Position numbers and translations under genes: made by a program | In this document: one piece after another, positions 22,602 to 34,482 of the stretch | Layout of the letters: every line of letters starts with the position of its first letter | Position numbering within the stretch: the stretch's first letter is position 1 | Notes under the pieces: generated by a model | What the model was told of the DNA's origin: nothing | The model's database searches: none | Seen by the model: the letters and a program-made list of their open reading frames with translations, nothing else | Assembly (NCBI GenBank): GCA_022828595.1 | Contig: JAKGHH010000002.1 | Span: 106,265,254-106,329,253, forward strand | DNA: 64,000 nt | Direction: 5' to 3' | Origin: Nelumbo lutea | Lineage: Eukaryota; Streptophyta; Magnoliopsida; Proteales; Nelumbonaceae

Positions 22602-25116
22602 CTCCCCCTCAAGTTGAGAATAAATATTTATCATTCCCAACTTGGATAGATCTGCCTCTAGCTTCTTCTGTGGTACAACTTTGGTGAGGATATCTGCCAG
22701 CTGCATATTGGAGGTGATGTATGGGAGACACACTTCTTGTGATGAGACCCTCTCTCGTACAAAGTGTTGATCAACTTCAATATGTTTAGTCCTGTCATGC
22801 TGCACTGGGTTGTGTGTTATATTAATAGCCGCTTGATTATCACAATACAACATCAGGGGCTTCTCATACTCAATACCCAACTTCTCAAGTAGTGATCTCA
22901 TCCAAAAAATTTCAGCCACTCCATTAGCCACTGACTTGTACTCAGCTTCAGCATTGGATCGGGAGACAACACTCTGCTTCTTACTCCTCCAAGAGACTAG
23001 GTTACCTCCCACAAGAGCACAATATCCATAGGTAGACATTCTATCATCAACACTCCCAACCCAATCAGCATTCGTATAGACTTCCACCTTCATGTGGTCA
23101 TTGTTCTTGAACAGTATACCTCTACTCGGGCATCTCTTCAAGTATGCTAGTATTCTTTCTGCTGCTAGAAGGTGCGTAGTTCTAGGAGAATGCATGTACT
23201 GACTGACAACACTAACAGCATAACTAATATCTGCCCGGGTGAGGCAAAGATATAGGAGCTTCCCACTAACCACTGGAACATAACTTTGTCTTCAAATAGC
23301 TCCCTACTCTTTGCACTAATCCTGTGGTTCTGTTCAATGGGTGTATCTACAGGTTTGACACCCAGTTTTCCAGTTTCAGCCAAGAGATCTAAAACATATT
23401 TCCTTTGAGAGACAAAGATCCCCTGTTTAGATCTAGCAACCTCAATACCCAAAAAATACCGTAGTGTACCCAGATCTTTCACCTCAAACTCTTGATGAAG
23501 GAGTTGTTTGAGGGATTCAATCTCATGGTTGTCATTTCCTGTCACCACAATATCATCAACATATACTACAAGTAGTGTCAGTGACAACTCCACCCTCTTG
23601 ATGAGCAGTGTATGATCTGACTGGGCCTGTACATAACCGAACTTCCCAAGGGCTAGTATGAATCTGTCGAACCAAGCTCTAGGTGACTGCTTCAAACCAT
23701 ACAATGCCTTATTGAGCAGGCAGACCTTCTTACCTGCCTCTGTATCATAGAATCTAGGAGGCAACTGCATGTAAACCTCTTCCTGCAAGTCCCCATTCAG
23801 GAAGGCATTCCTAACATCCATTTGGTACAAAGGCCAAGTGTAGTTTGCTGCAAGAGATAATAGAACCCGAATGGTGGTCATCTTGGCTATCGGGGCAAAT
23901 GTCTCCAAGTAATCTATACCATAAGTCTAAGTGAACCCTTTTGCAACTAGCCGAGCTTTGTACCTCTCAATGGAACCATCCACATTGTGCTTCACAGTAA
24001 ATACCCACCTGCATCCAACTGGTTTCTTTCCTTTGGGCAAGTCAACTAGCTCTTAGGTATTATTTTTCAACAGGGCATCCATTTCAACTTGCATTGCACC
24101 TCTCCACTCTGGAACTGATAGGGCTTCTTGCACTGTTCTCGAAATGGGGACATTAGCAACGGAGGTGAGATAGGACCCGTAGAAGGGAGATAGGCGATTA
24201 TAGACAAAAACTGGGAGATGTAGTGGGCTGTAGATGTGGTGCAATGCCGTTTTCCTTTACGGAGGGAAATGGGAAGGTCAAGGTCATCTGCAGAGGGTGA
24301 AGTAACAATAATAGAAGGAGTCTTTGTGGGCCCTGGGACTGTAATATCTGGACTTGGAGCCACAGAAGAGGTTGGAGCTGGCCGAGACTACTGATTATCG
24401 GGATTAACCTACCTGCATCACCTGTGATAGACTCTCAACTCTCGATCCCTCTGACCACCCTCGCTACTACATCCCTCATCACCAACAGGAATAGGTAAGG
24501 GAACAGCCCCAAAAGTATTAACCCTGTCCTCATTGCACTCCCCCTGAAGAAAAGGACCCAAAACTCCACGCTCACCACTCTCCCCCTAAGGAGAGACCCG
24601 AGAATAGTAGGGTGTCTCCTCAAAGAAAGTGACATCAATGGATACAAACTTCTTCCTTGAGATAGGATCATAATAACAATAACCCTTTTGAGTTTGTGCA
24701 TAACCAAGAAATTTGGAGGCCTTGGGTTTAAACTTGGAGTGATGGGGACCGAGAAGCTGAACAAAATAGGTACAACCAAATGTCTTGAGGAGAATAGTGA
24801 ACAACTCCTCATTGGGGTATAGAAGGAAAAAAAGGAGGTTTCATATCAAGAACCCGAGAAGGAATCCGATTAATAAGATATACCACCATAAGGATAGCAT
24901 CACCCTAGAAGCAAATATGGACATTGGAAGTAAACATAATACTTCTAGCCACCTCCAAGATGTGCCTATTCTTCCTTTCTGCAACTCCATTCTGTTGAGG
25001 TGTATGAGGGCAAGTGCTCTGGTGGATAACCCCATGATTAAGGAGGTACGATGCCAATGACTTAGCAAAGTATTCATTTGCATTATCAGATCTAAGCACT
25101 TTGATCCTTGCATCAA
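22587..25116 (-). pseudogene. copia pol: integrase part, reverse transcriptase, RNase H
   Basis: The integrase core is seen at 24905-25099 (LRSDNANEYF, then TPQQNGVAERKNRHILE with the catalytic E). The RT at 23165-23908 starts with ETFAPIAKMTTIRVLLSLAA and has the catalytic YVDDIVVTGND. The RNase H at 22587-23273 has YTNADWVGSVDDR, SRSNAEAEYKSVANG and HIEVDQHFVRE, then the usual end ADILTK. Frames change between RT and RNase H near 23200 and across the linker 24050-24810. The motif order IN-RT-RNase H is diagnostic of Ty1/copia. Confidence 0.88.
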
Positions 25117-25233
25117 ACTAGGTTAGGATCATTTGGTGGAAGTTTTGGGTCAGGGCAGGCACCTCATCTCGTGAACGCATAAGATAAACCCAAGAAAACC
25201 GGGTGTGGTCATCAACAAATAACAAAAAATATC

Positions 25234-25429
25234 ATAGGTTATGCTCATTACATGGAAAGGACAGATCTGCCCTTAGTCTTTACATAACAAATAGAGCAAA
25301 AAATAAGACTAAAATAAATAACTAAAACATCTAAATGACCAATAGCTAACCCTAGACTGACTAGAACATCTTCTACCCTACGAACACAGTGGGACAGTAG
25401 ATGTGGGGCCCACATCAGTGTTCTCTACA
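25234..25429 (-). repeat. copia 5' LTR, partial
   Basis: Matches 22405-22601 (CATAGGTTATGCTCATTAC to GTTCTCTACA) but lacks the first ~170 bp of the LTR as read on the plus strand. An internal deletion therefore removed part of the LTR together with gag and protease. Confidence 0.8.
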
Positions 25430-25789
25430 GTAGGAATTTCTCAGAAAATGCCACATGTCTAGCTTTGTAGAAAATGAGAACGCTACTTTTCTGAATGGTG
25501 ATAGTGGGGTGCGGTCTTTAACAACTTTTCAAAAAATGCCATTTGTCTAAATTTGAAAAAGCCATGTGATGGATGGTGGGGGTTGTAGTCTCAAGGCTAC
25601 TTTGCTTGGTCGCATTACCATGTACTTGATCTCTTGAAGCTTGAGATTGAAACCAAATTGCACGTTCCAAGTCACATGTAATGAACAAGTGTTGTAGTGT
25701 ATGCACTTTCATCATTTCTACCCCCCATATTTACATTGCAATTTCATTTAAAGCATGGAAATGCAAATAAATTGAATGCAAAATTAATT

Positions 25790-25912
25790 TAAGCTCATTT
25801 TGGAAGGAGTACAAATGGAAATTTGTAGAGTGCAAAACCTTATATTTTGTATTATATTGTATGTATGTACACTATGCATATTTGTATTTATACTCCTTCC
25901 AAATTGAGCCTT
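25790..25912. repeat. hairpin MITE, 'TTTGGAAGGAG' family
   Basis: Left arm AAGCTCATTTTGGAAGGAGT and right arm TACTCCTTCCAAATTGAGCC are complementary. It is bounded by TTA on both sides, as for Harbinger/Tourist-type insertions. It is the cleanest single copy of this family in the window. Confidence 0.65.
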
Positions 25913-26466
25913 AGGGTCAAAACCTCTCTTAAATTCAGAATCAGAATGGTTTAATGAATCTCCCATATGTTCATTTCTCATTCCCAAGGGAGGGGGAGGA
26001 AATGATGATTCTCTCAAATGAGAAAATGTCATTCCAATAGGAAAGGGAATCGAATTCCAATTCCATAGCTTTATTCCCATGAACAAATTAACGGATCCTT
26101 ATTTTCATTTCAAAGTTAATTTGACCTTGTTTGAAGTGCAAATGAAGTACAATAAAAGTTAAATTAAAGCAAAAGCCAAAGTAAAAAATGAATTTATACA
26201 TTTCTGATTTGTACTCCCACGCATTCGTATTACTACAAATGAATTTGCACGGCAAACAAATACAATTTTATTTGAAATTGAAACATATCACACATAAAGC
26301 GTTGCACACATGCAACCACAACAAAAAAGAAGAACAATAAATTACAGACGACTATAGATTATTGCCTTATTGGAGGTGCTAATACTATAATTAATATATA
26401 TTTTGAACATTGTTATGGTGTCCCGTTGTTCCCAAATTCCCTTTCTTCTCTTCCGCCGGTGCCGGA

Positions 26467-27501
26467 TTACTTACACTGGTTGGGGAGCGGCGGTCCGCAC
26501 AAACACTTATTATGAATAAAGTAGCCCACAGCTATGTTCTGCACGTTCCCACCCACCGGAATCCTCCCACATAACCGATTATAGCTTACGTCAAACACTT
26601 GCAACGAAGGCAGCTCGGTGATCTGCTCCGGAATGCTTCCTCTAATTCTATTGTGCGACAGCTTCAGAAACGACAAGTTCTTTGGAAATCTCACCTTGGA
26701 GAGGTCAAAGTCGAACAGGTTATTCGACAGATACACATTTTGGGCCGCTCCGTTCTCTCTGAGCAAAACGGACGCGTCACCCACGAACTTGTTGTAAGAG
26801 AGGTCGATGGAAACGTAGTTGAATTCTGCTAACGAAGCAGGGATCTCACCAGACAGAAGGTTGTTCGATAGATCAAGAGAGAAACCACCTGTGGTATTGA
26901 ATCTCCCGAATGAGTCAGGTATGCGTCCTGTCAGTTTGTTCCAGTCGAGGTAAAGGTAACGCAGTTTTTGCAGATTTGCTAGGGAAGCCGGAATGGGACC
27001 CGAAAGCCGGTTGTAGGACAAGTCGAGGGACTCGAGGTTCTTGAGTTGGGTGAGGAATTCGGGAATGGAGCCAGAGAGATTGATTCTCCACATGCGGATG
27101 ATTTTGAGGTTTTGAAGCTTGGTGATGGAGTAGGGGATGGAGCCGCTAATTTTGGTGACTCGCTGGAGCTGTAAAATTTCCAGGTAGGGAAGGTCGCCGA
27201 TAGCTTCTGGTATTCGATCCATGCCAGTATTGAAAATGTTGAGCACGTTGACGCGATTGGTTTGATCGTCGCATTGGACGTAGCCCCAGTCACAGCAGTC
27301 GGTGTTGGGATCCCATGGGGTTAAGTCTGAAGGGAATTTTGAGGTAAAGGACTGCTTGATTTTTAAAAGGGCTGTTTTGTCGTCGGGATGACAGCGGACG
27401 GAGGAGGCGGCGGAGATGGTGAGAGAAGGGAGAGATGAGGAGACTAGGAAGAGAAAAACAAGGGGAAGAGAGAGTGAACCTGTAATGCCATGAACTCCCA
27501 T
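26467..27501 (-). CDS. PGIP: polygalacturonase-inhibiting protein
   Basis: 344 residues, intronless. The signal peptide is residues 1-~30 (LSLPLVFLFLVSSSLPSL). The N-terminal cap has Cys37, Cys69, Cys70 and Cys77, with the PGIP cap motif CHPDDKTALLKIKQSF. About ten LRRs follow, with IP-ended repeats such as LESLDLSYNRLSGPIPASL. The C-terminal cap has the NKCLCGPPLPNQCK ending. There is no membrane anchor, so a secreted cell-wall inhibitor is expected. It is the only intact PGIP between segmental copies A and B and is clearly diverged from both. Its start is supported by a TATA box 77 bp upstream and by the signal peptide immediately after the ATG. Confidence 0.93.
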   Translation of the reverse strand: MGVHGITGSLSLPLVFLFLVSSSLPSLTISAASSVRCHPDDKTALLKIKQSFTSKFPSDLTPWDPNTDCCDWGYVQCDDQTNRVNVLNIFNTGMDRIPEAIGDLPYLEILQLQRVTKISGSIPYSITKLQNLKIIRMWRINLSGSIPEFLTQLKNLESLDLSYNRLSGPIPASLANLQKLRYLYLDWNKLTGRIPDSFGRFNTTGGFSLDLSNNLLSGEIPASLAEFNYVSIDLSYNKFVGDASVLLRENGAAQNVYLSNNLFDFDLSKVRFPKNLSFLKLSHNRIRGSIPEQITELPSLQVFDVSYNRLCGRIPVGGNVQNIAVGYFIHNKCLCGPPLPNQCK

Positions 27502-27577
27502 TTCGATTGTTCTCCTTTCTTTAAGGATGAAACGTTTTCTTTTCTGATTGAGAAAATTTGCAGAGAACGGTCTTCAA

Positions 27578-27584
27578 TTTATAG
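27578..27584 (-). promoter_or_regulatory. TATA box of the 26467-27501 PGIP
   Basis: CTATAAATTG on the minus strand lies about 77 bp upstream of the ATG at 27501. Confidence 0.55.
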
Positions 27585-28107
27585 AGGCTCGATCCATTGC
27601 TTGATCTCATCCAATTCTGAGCTCTGTAGTTAAGTACAAAGCGATGAAGTCAGCCATCTCTGGAGTTTCTTTAACTTTCCAAAACCGGGATTTTTGTTCC
27701 ACAACCAAGGAATGAAATTCTGTGATCTAGTTCAACTAATGGCATTGGAATGAGACTGCTGTGAACAAGACAATTAATGGCGTAGGACCCATTTCTTTAT
27801 CTTTATTATATCTAGATTTACAGTGTCAGTGTCATTATTCAAAGTCCATGGTCCATGCTCATCACTGAATAGACACATCACGCGTAGGCGTAAATAGAGA
27901 AGTTGATAACGAAACACGGATTGACTTAGGTACATAGCGACGTCAAATTGCCTCGTATCATGATTATGTTTGTGTATGAAAAGGAATAATCTTGCTTGCA
28001 AAATAGTATATATCATCCATTCGAATTCCTGAGAGATTTTTCATTCTTAATCGACTTCAAACCTCAAATGCTCGGTTCAAATGGGAGTGCAAATATGGGT
28101 TTCAAGT

Positions 28108-28528
28108 AAGGGTGTGCATGGGTCGGTTTTGGATTAGATCCTGTCCGGTCTAAAATTAATTTGGACAGATTGAACGGGGACCAATAAGACATATTAGATT
28201 GAATCAATTTGGTCTAAAATATTTATTAGATTGTATTGGATCTGGTCCATTTATAATAAATTTATATTGAATTGAATTGGATTAAGCTATTATCTGATTT
28301 ATTGATATATAAAATAAGAATATAGGTGTAAATAGATTGGATTAATTTGGATTAAAACCAATCTAAATTAAAACGAATTTGAAGAGGTTGAACGATGCAC
28401 ACATTGAATTACACTAATCCAAAATGGTTCCAAATAATTATTGAATTAGATTAGACCTCATCCATTTATAATGGACTCACATTGGATTGAATCCTATTGG
28501 ATCAAATCCAATCCAATTGACATCCATG
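28108..28528. repeat. MITE-like element
   Basis: Starts AAGGGTGTGCATGGGTCGG and ends CCAATTGACATCCATG, imperfect inverted ends around AT-rich 'GGATTGAATC/AATCCAAT' phrases. It resembles the elements ending at 476 and at 11460 and has no coding capacity. Confidence 0.45.
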
Positions 28529-29410
28529 TCGAGCTACTACTACAATCCCTAGCTTTGTCCCTTGTACTAGTCGGTAATAGAATTGCTGGGTTTTGACTGA
28601 GAAAAAGAAAAGAAAACAGTTAATACTTAAACAAAGCAAAACAAGTATAAAGATGGTATGTCCATAACCAACCTCCTTGTTCATCCAAATATCCTTTTCC
28701 TACATGGTGGGTTTTGATATCGTCCTGGTTTTGTTTCTTTGGTTTTATATGTTTATGGGGATTTAAGCTAGTGGGTTTTCATCGTCCTGGTTTTGTCTCT
28801 TTGCATTTTATTCATGGTCAAATTTCAGTACAAATACTTGCTATCGATGCAAAATAAGCTCTTCCCCTTAAACGTTAAAAAACCTCAATCAACTAGTACT
28901 GTAACTTGCAGATTGCCCTAATACGAGGTTGGGCCATGGTGTTGATCCTAATAACATATGGGCTTTTACTGAAGTTTCACTCTTATGTCCAACTAAACTT
29001 ACTAAATTATTTTTCCTCAGAAAGAAATCCATGATGGTTTTAAATTAAAAAAAAAAAATGCAAAACTCAGTTTTCTATCAAAATTGAGAAAACTAGAAAT
29101 ATAAATATTAAAATAAAAGAACATCGATAAAATAATACAAAAATATTATTTTCTAATTCCATATTATTGAAAAACAAAATTGTTTAGTATTTAGGGCTTA
29201 GAATGGCTGAAATTTTCTAATTGGAAAAGGCTCCCTTCTTTAGGTCTATGTTCGTGCTATTGGATTTGACTCAAATGGTAAAGCAAATCAGCTCATAAAT
29301 TGAGAAAAAAATAAGGAAAAAAAGTAAAAGCATGCGCAGTTGAGATTTTGAGTTTAAAACATAACATTTGTCATTAGAGTTCTTCGTGAAAGTTGGATGA
29401 GTTGGACGGA
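28529..29410. other. intergenic DNA
   Basis: AT-rich, with an A-run near 29047-29058. No gene, hairpin or known repeat is recognised up to the start of the Tat fragment. Confidence 0.4.
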
Positions 29411-29969
29411 TGGGGGATAATTTCCCTCTGCCATGAAAAGTTGTTCTCTTTGGATGCGAACATACTCTACTCCATACTGCTGATAAAAAAGAGCACCTCT
29501 AGCGCTCCCCCTGAGCACGGGCGGGTCTACTACTTATCTCCTCGCCTAGGCTTTAAGCTACTGCATAAGTTCCCGAGCAAGGTTCTGGCTTGGAAGCAGG
29601 ACTACCTTATCTCCTCGTCGAAGTGCCTGTGCCTTAGGTATTGCAAGCATTTAGGCTATGCCAATGAGACAACTAGATATTGTATGCTGCTGAGGTTTTT
29701 TCATTATCTCGGCGTTCTAGCCCTTAGGCTGGAGGAGTGGATTGTGACCCACTCTCGGAGTCTGCCCATGCCATAGAGGCGGCTGGGTCCTATTGTGCCG
29801 AGGTCATGTCAGCTCGGCGTTCTTTGCCCTTAGTTTCTGGGGGTGACTTATAGTCTATTTTTGAGGTTTGCCCGTACCTCAAAGGCGACCAGGTCTTATT
29901 TTGCCGAGGTTATGTTATCTCGACATTTTTGCCCTTAGTTTTTGGGAGCGGCTTGTGGCCTACTCGGTT

Positions 29970-31093
29970 GATACAGATAGTATTGTCTTATTCCATGCCC
30001 GAGGTACTTGTTTCCCTTCAAGGGTCTCGAGCTCATACGTTCCTTCCCTAAGCACTCGCTTTACTCGGTAGGGACCTTCCCAGTTGGACCCGAGCTTGCC
30101 AGTGCAAGGCTCGGGTACCATAACTTTACGAAGGACCAGGTCGCCAACGCGGAGGTTCCATCTCTTGACCCTGGCATTATAGTACCGAGCTACTCTCTGT
30201 TGGTAAGTTGCGGTCCTTATATACGTGAGGTCCCTTACTTCATCAAGTAGATCGAGGTTGGTGCGTAGCTCATCTTTGTTTGTTTGATCACTATATGCTT
30301 CTAGTCATAGCGTAGGCACTTCAATCTCTGTAGGGATTATTGCTTCAGTGCTGTAGGTGAGATTGAAGGGTGTTTCTCCCGTAGCGGTCTTCTCCGTGGT
30401 CCGCTATGCCCATAGAACACTGGGTAGTTCATCTGTCCACAATCCTTTAGCTCGGTCCAACCGTGCCTTTAATCCGCAACGGATGGCTTTGTTCATTACT
30501 TCTGCCTGACCGTTTGCTTGAGGGTGTGCGACTGAAGTAAAGTTTTGTCGGATTCCCATGTCTTGGCACCAGTCTTGGAATTTGATGTCTTCAAACTATT
30601 TGCCATTGTCGGAAATCAACACTCGAGGTAATCCGAAGTGGCATACGATGTTTTTCCAAAAGAAGTTTTGGAAATTTCGAACTGTGATCGTTACAAGGGG
30701 TTCGGCTTCTACCCACTTGGTAAAATAGTCCACTGCTACCACTAAGAACTTCCTTCCACCCGTTGTTGGTGGGAATGGCCCGAGTAGATTGATGCCCCAC
30801 TATGCAAAGGGCCACGGACTGGTGAGATACTGGAGGTCGACAGCGGGTTGGTGGTGAATATTGGCATGTCTCTAGCATTTGTCACATTTTCTAACAAGTT
30901 CAATGGCATCTGCCTTCATTGTTAGCCAATAATACCCTTGTCGAAGCGCTTTCTGGGCAAGGGCCCTGCCCCTCAAGTGCCCGCCGCACAACCCCTCATG
31001 AGTGTCGCAGAGTACGAGTTCGGCTCCGGTAGGCCGCAAGCAATGTAGATAGGGGAGCGTGTAGGATCTCTTGTACAACTGCTCGTCTATCAT
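29970..31093 (-). pseudogene. Tat-like integrase, fragment C
   Basis: The zinc-binding N-terminus is at 30872-31093 (LYDTHEGLCGGH-like HHCC spacing ending VRKCDKC). The core follows with VDYFTKWVEAEP and SDNGK, then a TAG. The third catalytic residue is kept as QAEVMNK near 30500, whereas copy B has a stop there. The C-terminal module (LGPTWEGPYRVK-like) lies near 30000-30110. Confidence 0.8.
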
Positions 31094-31197
31094 GACTTAT
31101 TTAGCTGCTTGGCGCTGCACCCTTCTGGCTGCATTGCGATCTGCAGGGAGGGTCCCGTGTAGCAAGCAGCTCTCGAGCAGGTTAATCCAGGTCGGTT

Positions 31198-32076
31198 CTA
31201 CTTGAACGATGGGAGCGACCTCCTCTGCCCCCCAGGCCGAGACAGGTCCTCTATGTACACGGTTCTCATGGTGATGTCGCTAGTGCTGGCTAACTTGGAC
31301 AGGGCGTCGGCCTCAACATTCTCTGACCTAGGGATCTGTCTAATGAAGTGTGATTGGAAGTCGAGCAGGGTCTCTCTAACTTTGGTCAAGTAGGCAATCA
31401 TGGTTGGCTCGTGAGCTCCATACTCGCCGGTGACCTGGTTAACCACGAGCTGGGAGTTGCTGCAAATAACAATGTGCTTTGCTTTTACTTCTCTGGCTAG
31501 GGTTAGTCCAGCTATCAATGCCTTGTACTCTGCTTCATTGTTAGACGCCGCGAACGCGAAGCGTAACGCGTATTCCAGTTTTGTGCTGCTTGGGCCATGT
31601 AGAACTATTCTGGCTCCGCTGCCCTATTGGTTCGAGGAGCCATCTATGTGATGGATCCAGGGCTCCTCATCCCAGATCGCGGTTGGCCGAGCTAGGAGAG
31701 ATGCCACATTGGCTGCTACCTCACGGGGTTTCGACTCAACCGAGCTGGGAGCTTCGGGCTCAGCCGAGCTTGGAGCCTTTTGCTCAACTAGCCTAGGGAC
31801 TTCGGAGCTGAATGTGCATTCTGCTATGAAATCTGCTAAGGATTGGGCCTTAATGGTAGTTCGCAGCTTGTACTGGAGGTCGTACTCGCTAAGCTCAATG
31901 GCCCACTTCTTCAATCGACCAGAGACCTTGGGCTTAAGCAATACTTGCCTCAGATGTTTGTCGGTGAAGACGATAACAGTATGAGCTTGGAAGTACAGGC
32001 GGAGCTTCCGAGCTGCGATTATCAGTGCGTATGCTAGCTTTTCCATATCCGGGTATCTCATTTCTGCTCCCTGCAA
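31198..32076 (-). pseudogene. Tat-like RNase H and second (archaeal-type) RNase H, fragment C
   Basis: 31624-32076 is the RT-linked RNase H tail (EMRYPDMEKLAYALIIAARK and FTDKHLRQVLLKPKVSGRL). 31198-31518 is a separate RNase H-like domain (IAGLTLAREVKAKHIVICSN and NVEADALSKLAS) placed between RNase H and integrase. Having two RNase H domains in this order is the hallmark of the Tat/Ogre-type plant gypsy lineage. The frame changes between them. Confidence 0.82.
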
Positions 32077-34329
32077 TACTTTACTAACATAATAGATGGG
32101 TCATTGGACCCGATCTACTTCCCTTATTAGTACCGCATTGACCACTTCGTCGCTCACCGAGAGGTATAGTTCTAAAACATCGCCCTCCTCGGGCTGGGTT
32201 AATGTCGGCACACTAGCGAGGTATTTCTTGAGCTCATCGAACGCGAGCTGGCAGTCTTAGGTCCATTCGAACCCTTTGCTCTTAATTGCCTTAAATGTTT
32301 TGACAGAATTATTGTTGGTTAATTGGACTTTAATGACATTTTCTAGATGTTTAGATTTGTTTCTAATCAAATGGATGATTTTGCTTAGTCATAGGCACTA
32401 AAACTTTCAATGTTAACAACAAAAGAATATACTGCTGATTTGTTTTAATGTAGTTGAGAACCTCCTACCATGTGATCAGCCATTGCTTACATCTTTTTTT
32501 TTTTATTTTTCTTTTCTTTCTTTTTCTCTATGAATTTTCTGCTTAAAGGTTAATCAACTCTGTGGGAATTTTTTGCAATATCAGAATTTTGATTTATTCA
32601 AATCTTAAACTCTTCTATCAGTTGAAGAAAAGGACCTATTTTCTTAGAAAATAATAGCCTCTCTAAACAGGTTTAATACATGCTTGATCCTTGAGAGCCA
32701 TAGTAAGAGAGAAAAAAGTAGTAAAGAAGAAAGATGGACCCTGAAACACTCCTTAGAGTGGTCCCAATCCATTTGCATCTATTTTGGTGGTATGGGAAAG
32801 TTAGGGTATATTATTGGATCATCCCAAACCAGAGAAATCTGATTCTTCACATTCAAAGTGCATGTAAGAGAATTATTTGGCCATCTCCAGCCTGTGAATT
32901 CAATAAAGCCACATATTGAACGCAACTTCATGTGGATGGAGACAACAAAGAAATATGGGAAATTATGACTGAAACCCGTTCCCAAGGTATGAATGTGGCT
33001 AGAACTTATCAAATAAGAGGAGAAACCAATAATCTGAAATCTTGATTACTTGTATTATGCTCTGTTTTTGTATTTTCTTTCACATTTATTTGCAGAGTCC
33101 CAAGTTAAATTGTTCTAATATAACCTTGGGTGTGGAGTTCAACAAGTAAAGGGGAGAAAACTTACTCATTTCCATTATTCCATGTTCTTTTTACTTTCCA
33201 TGGGGTGTTTGGGTTTTGTTGGGTGCAGGGGCTAGTAAATCCATTTGGAAGAATTGTTTCCATTAACAAGTTAATGAATTTTTGTCTTTAGGATTCTCTC
33301 AGTGGAACTGTCCCTTTAATATAACTTATCTAATTGCTTGTGAACTGTCTTTCTTCCAAGCAGTTGTGGTAACAGCAGTCACAGAATTGGGAAATGGGAA
33401 ACCAAAATTAAAAGTTTTCTTCACAGATAATAGCAGAAGTAATTACGCTACTGATTAAAGAAAATGGAATATGGTTTCCCTTGGTTTCTTTGTCTGTGTG
33501 CTTGATGTCAAACACAGGATTATAAAAAACCATGGCTTGTTCTCCTGTGTTTTGATTACAAACTTTCTTCGGTTTCATCATGCAAATGCGATGGGGTTTT
33601 GCTATGCTGACACTACAACAAAATAAAACATTGGTTAATTGTAGCAATAAAATGAACATTTATAAAATAATATTTGCTTTTCCCGGCATTAATCCATGTT
33701 CAAATATAAATAGATATATATATGAGAAAAAAAAACAAGGTAAATCTATCAAATCAGAGAAAGTACTTTTTTCCTTTGAAATAAATATTTGTTTTCGTTT
33801 AGAGAAAATTTCAGATGAAATAAATAAATTATTTTTTAAAAAAATTTAAGACCAAATCAAACATTTCTAGTAATAAAAATAAAATCAGATCAAACCATTG
33901 TATTACAGAACCAATAATGTATTACGTTTGGTCTAGTAATAAAAATAAAATGTCAAGTTATAGAAAAAGAACTAAACAAAAGAAAATGATATCTCTTAGC
34001 TTCTTCAATAAAAAGAAAAAAAGAGTGAAAATAAAAAAAGAATCATATATACCCTCATTGCATTGGATAAAATAGCGGTGTGTTTCTTGAGGACTTCATA
34101 CTCAACATTTCAATGAAAATAAATTGTAATTTGATGTGCCCAAGGATATGTTTATGTTTGTTAAATTGTGAATGAAATTTATGACTTTAAAAGGTGGCAT
34201 TAGTTAACAATTCATTTTGATATTTGAATTTTGTTTGTCATTTATGTAGGAATGTATTTGGGCTTTCTGATTGGATTAAGCCCAATAGAACAATAGAATA
34301 AACAAACCATATAGAAACCAGACCAAAAT

Positions 34330-34482
34330 GTTCTTTTCTTTTTCTTTTCAGCTCCAAGGGGATACACAACGAGGGTAGCCCATCCCCCAAACTGCTATCC
34401 CCAACCCAGGTACAGGCGGGATTCAATCCTAAGTCTCCACTACAACCAGCAGATCTTACTAACCTGCTGGTCGGGACCTTGG
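34330..34482 (-). mobile_element. SINE-like retroposon with 9-bp target duplication
   Basis: The direct repeat GACCAAAAT lies at 34321-34329 and 34483-34491. Read on the minus strand the insert starts with AAGGTCCCGACCAGCAGG, carries GGATTGAATCC, close to the RNA polymerase III B box GGTTCGANTCC, and ends in the A-rich tail AAAAGAAAAAGAAAAGAAC. Length is 153 bp. The repeat, internal promoter-like box and A-rich tail together fit a plant SINE. Confidence 0.7.

Larger units (their letters stand above)
22231..25429 (-). mobile_element. Ty1/copia element, 5'-truncated
   Basis: On the minus strand it carries part of an integrase core, reverse transcriptase, RNase H, a polypurine tract and a 3' LTR. 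Gag, protease and the integrase N-terminus are missing: the coding region stops at about 25225 and joins directly to a partial LTR (25234-25429). GTAGG flanks it at 22226-22230 and 25430-25434, a plausible target duplication. The deletion therefore happened inside the element. Confidence 0.85.
22090..25590. repeat. short tandem repeat (~115-bp unit) interrupted by a copia element
   Basis: The phrase ACTTCTCAGAAAATGCCACA at 22122 recurs just right of the copia element as TTTCTCAGAAAATGCCACAT (25437) and again, diverged, at about 25525 (CTTTTCAAAAAATGCCATTT). A matching GTGGGATTTAATAG / TTGGGAGATTTAGTAG phrase precedes the first two. At least three units are present, and the copia element sits inside the second. 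Confidence 0.55.
29411..32294 (-). mobile_element. Tat-like Ty3/gypsy fragment C
   Basis: Matches 37031-41827 of the full-length element with a constant 9532-bp offset from 29619 to the right end, but lacks the equivalent of about 37226-39150. Both LTRs are missing. On the minus strand it holds RNase H, a second (archaeal-type) RNase H and integrase. On the plus strand a remnant of the antisense gene survives at 29411-29617. Its right edge falls exactly where truncated copy A begins in element coordinates. Confidence 0.9.
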
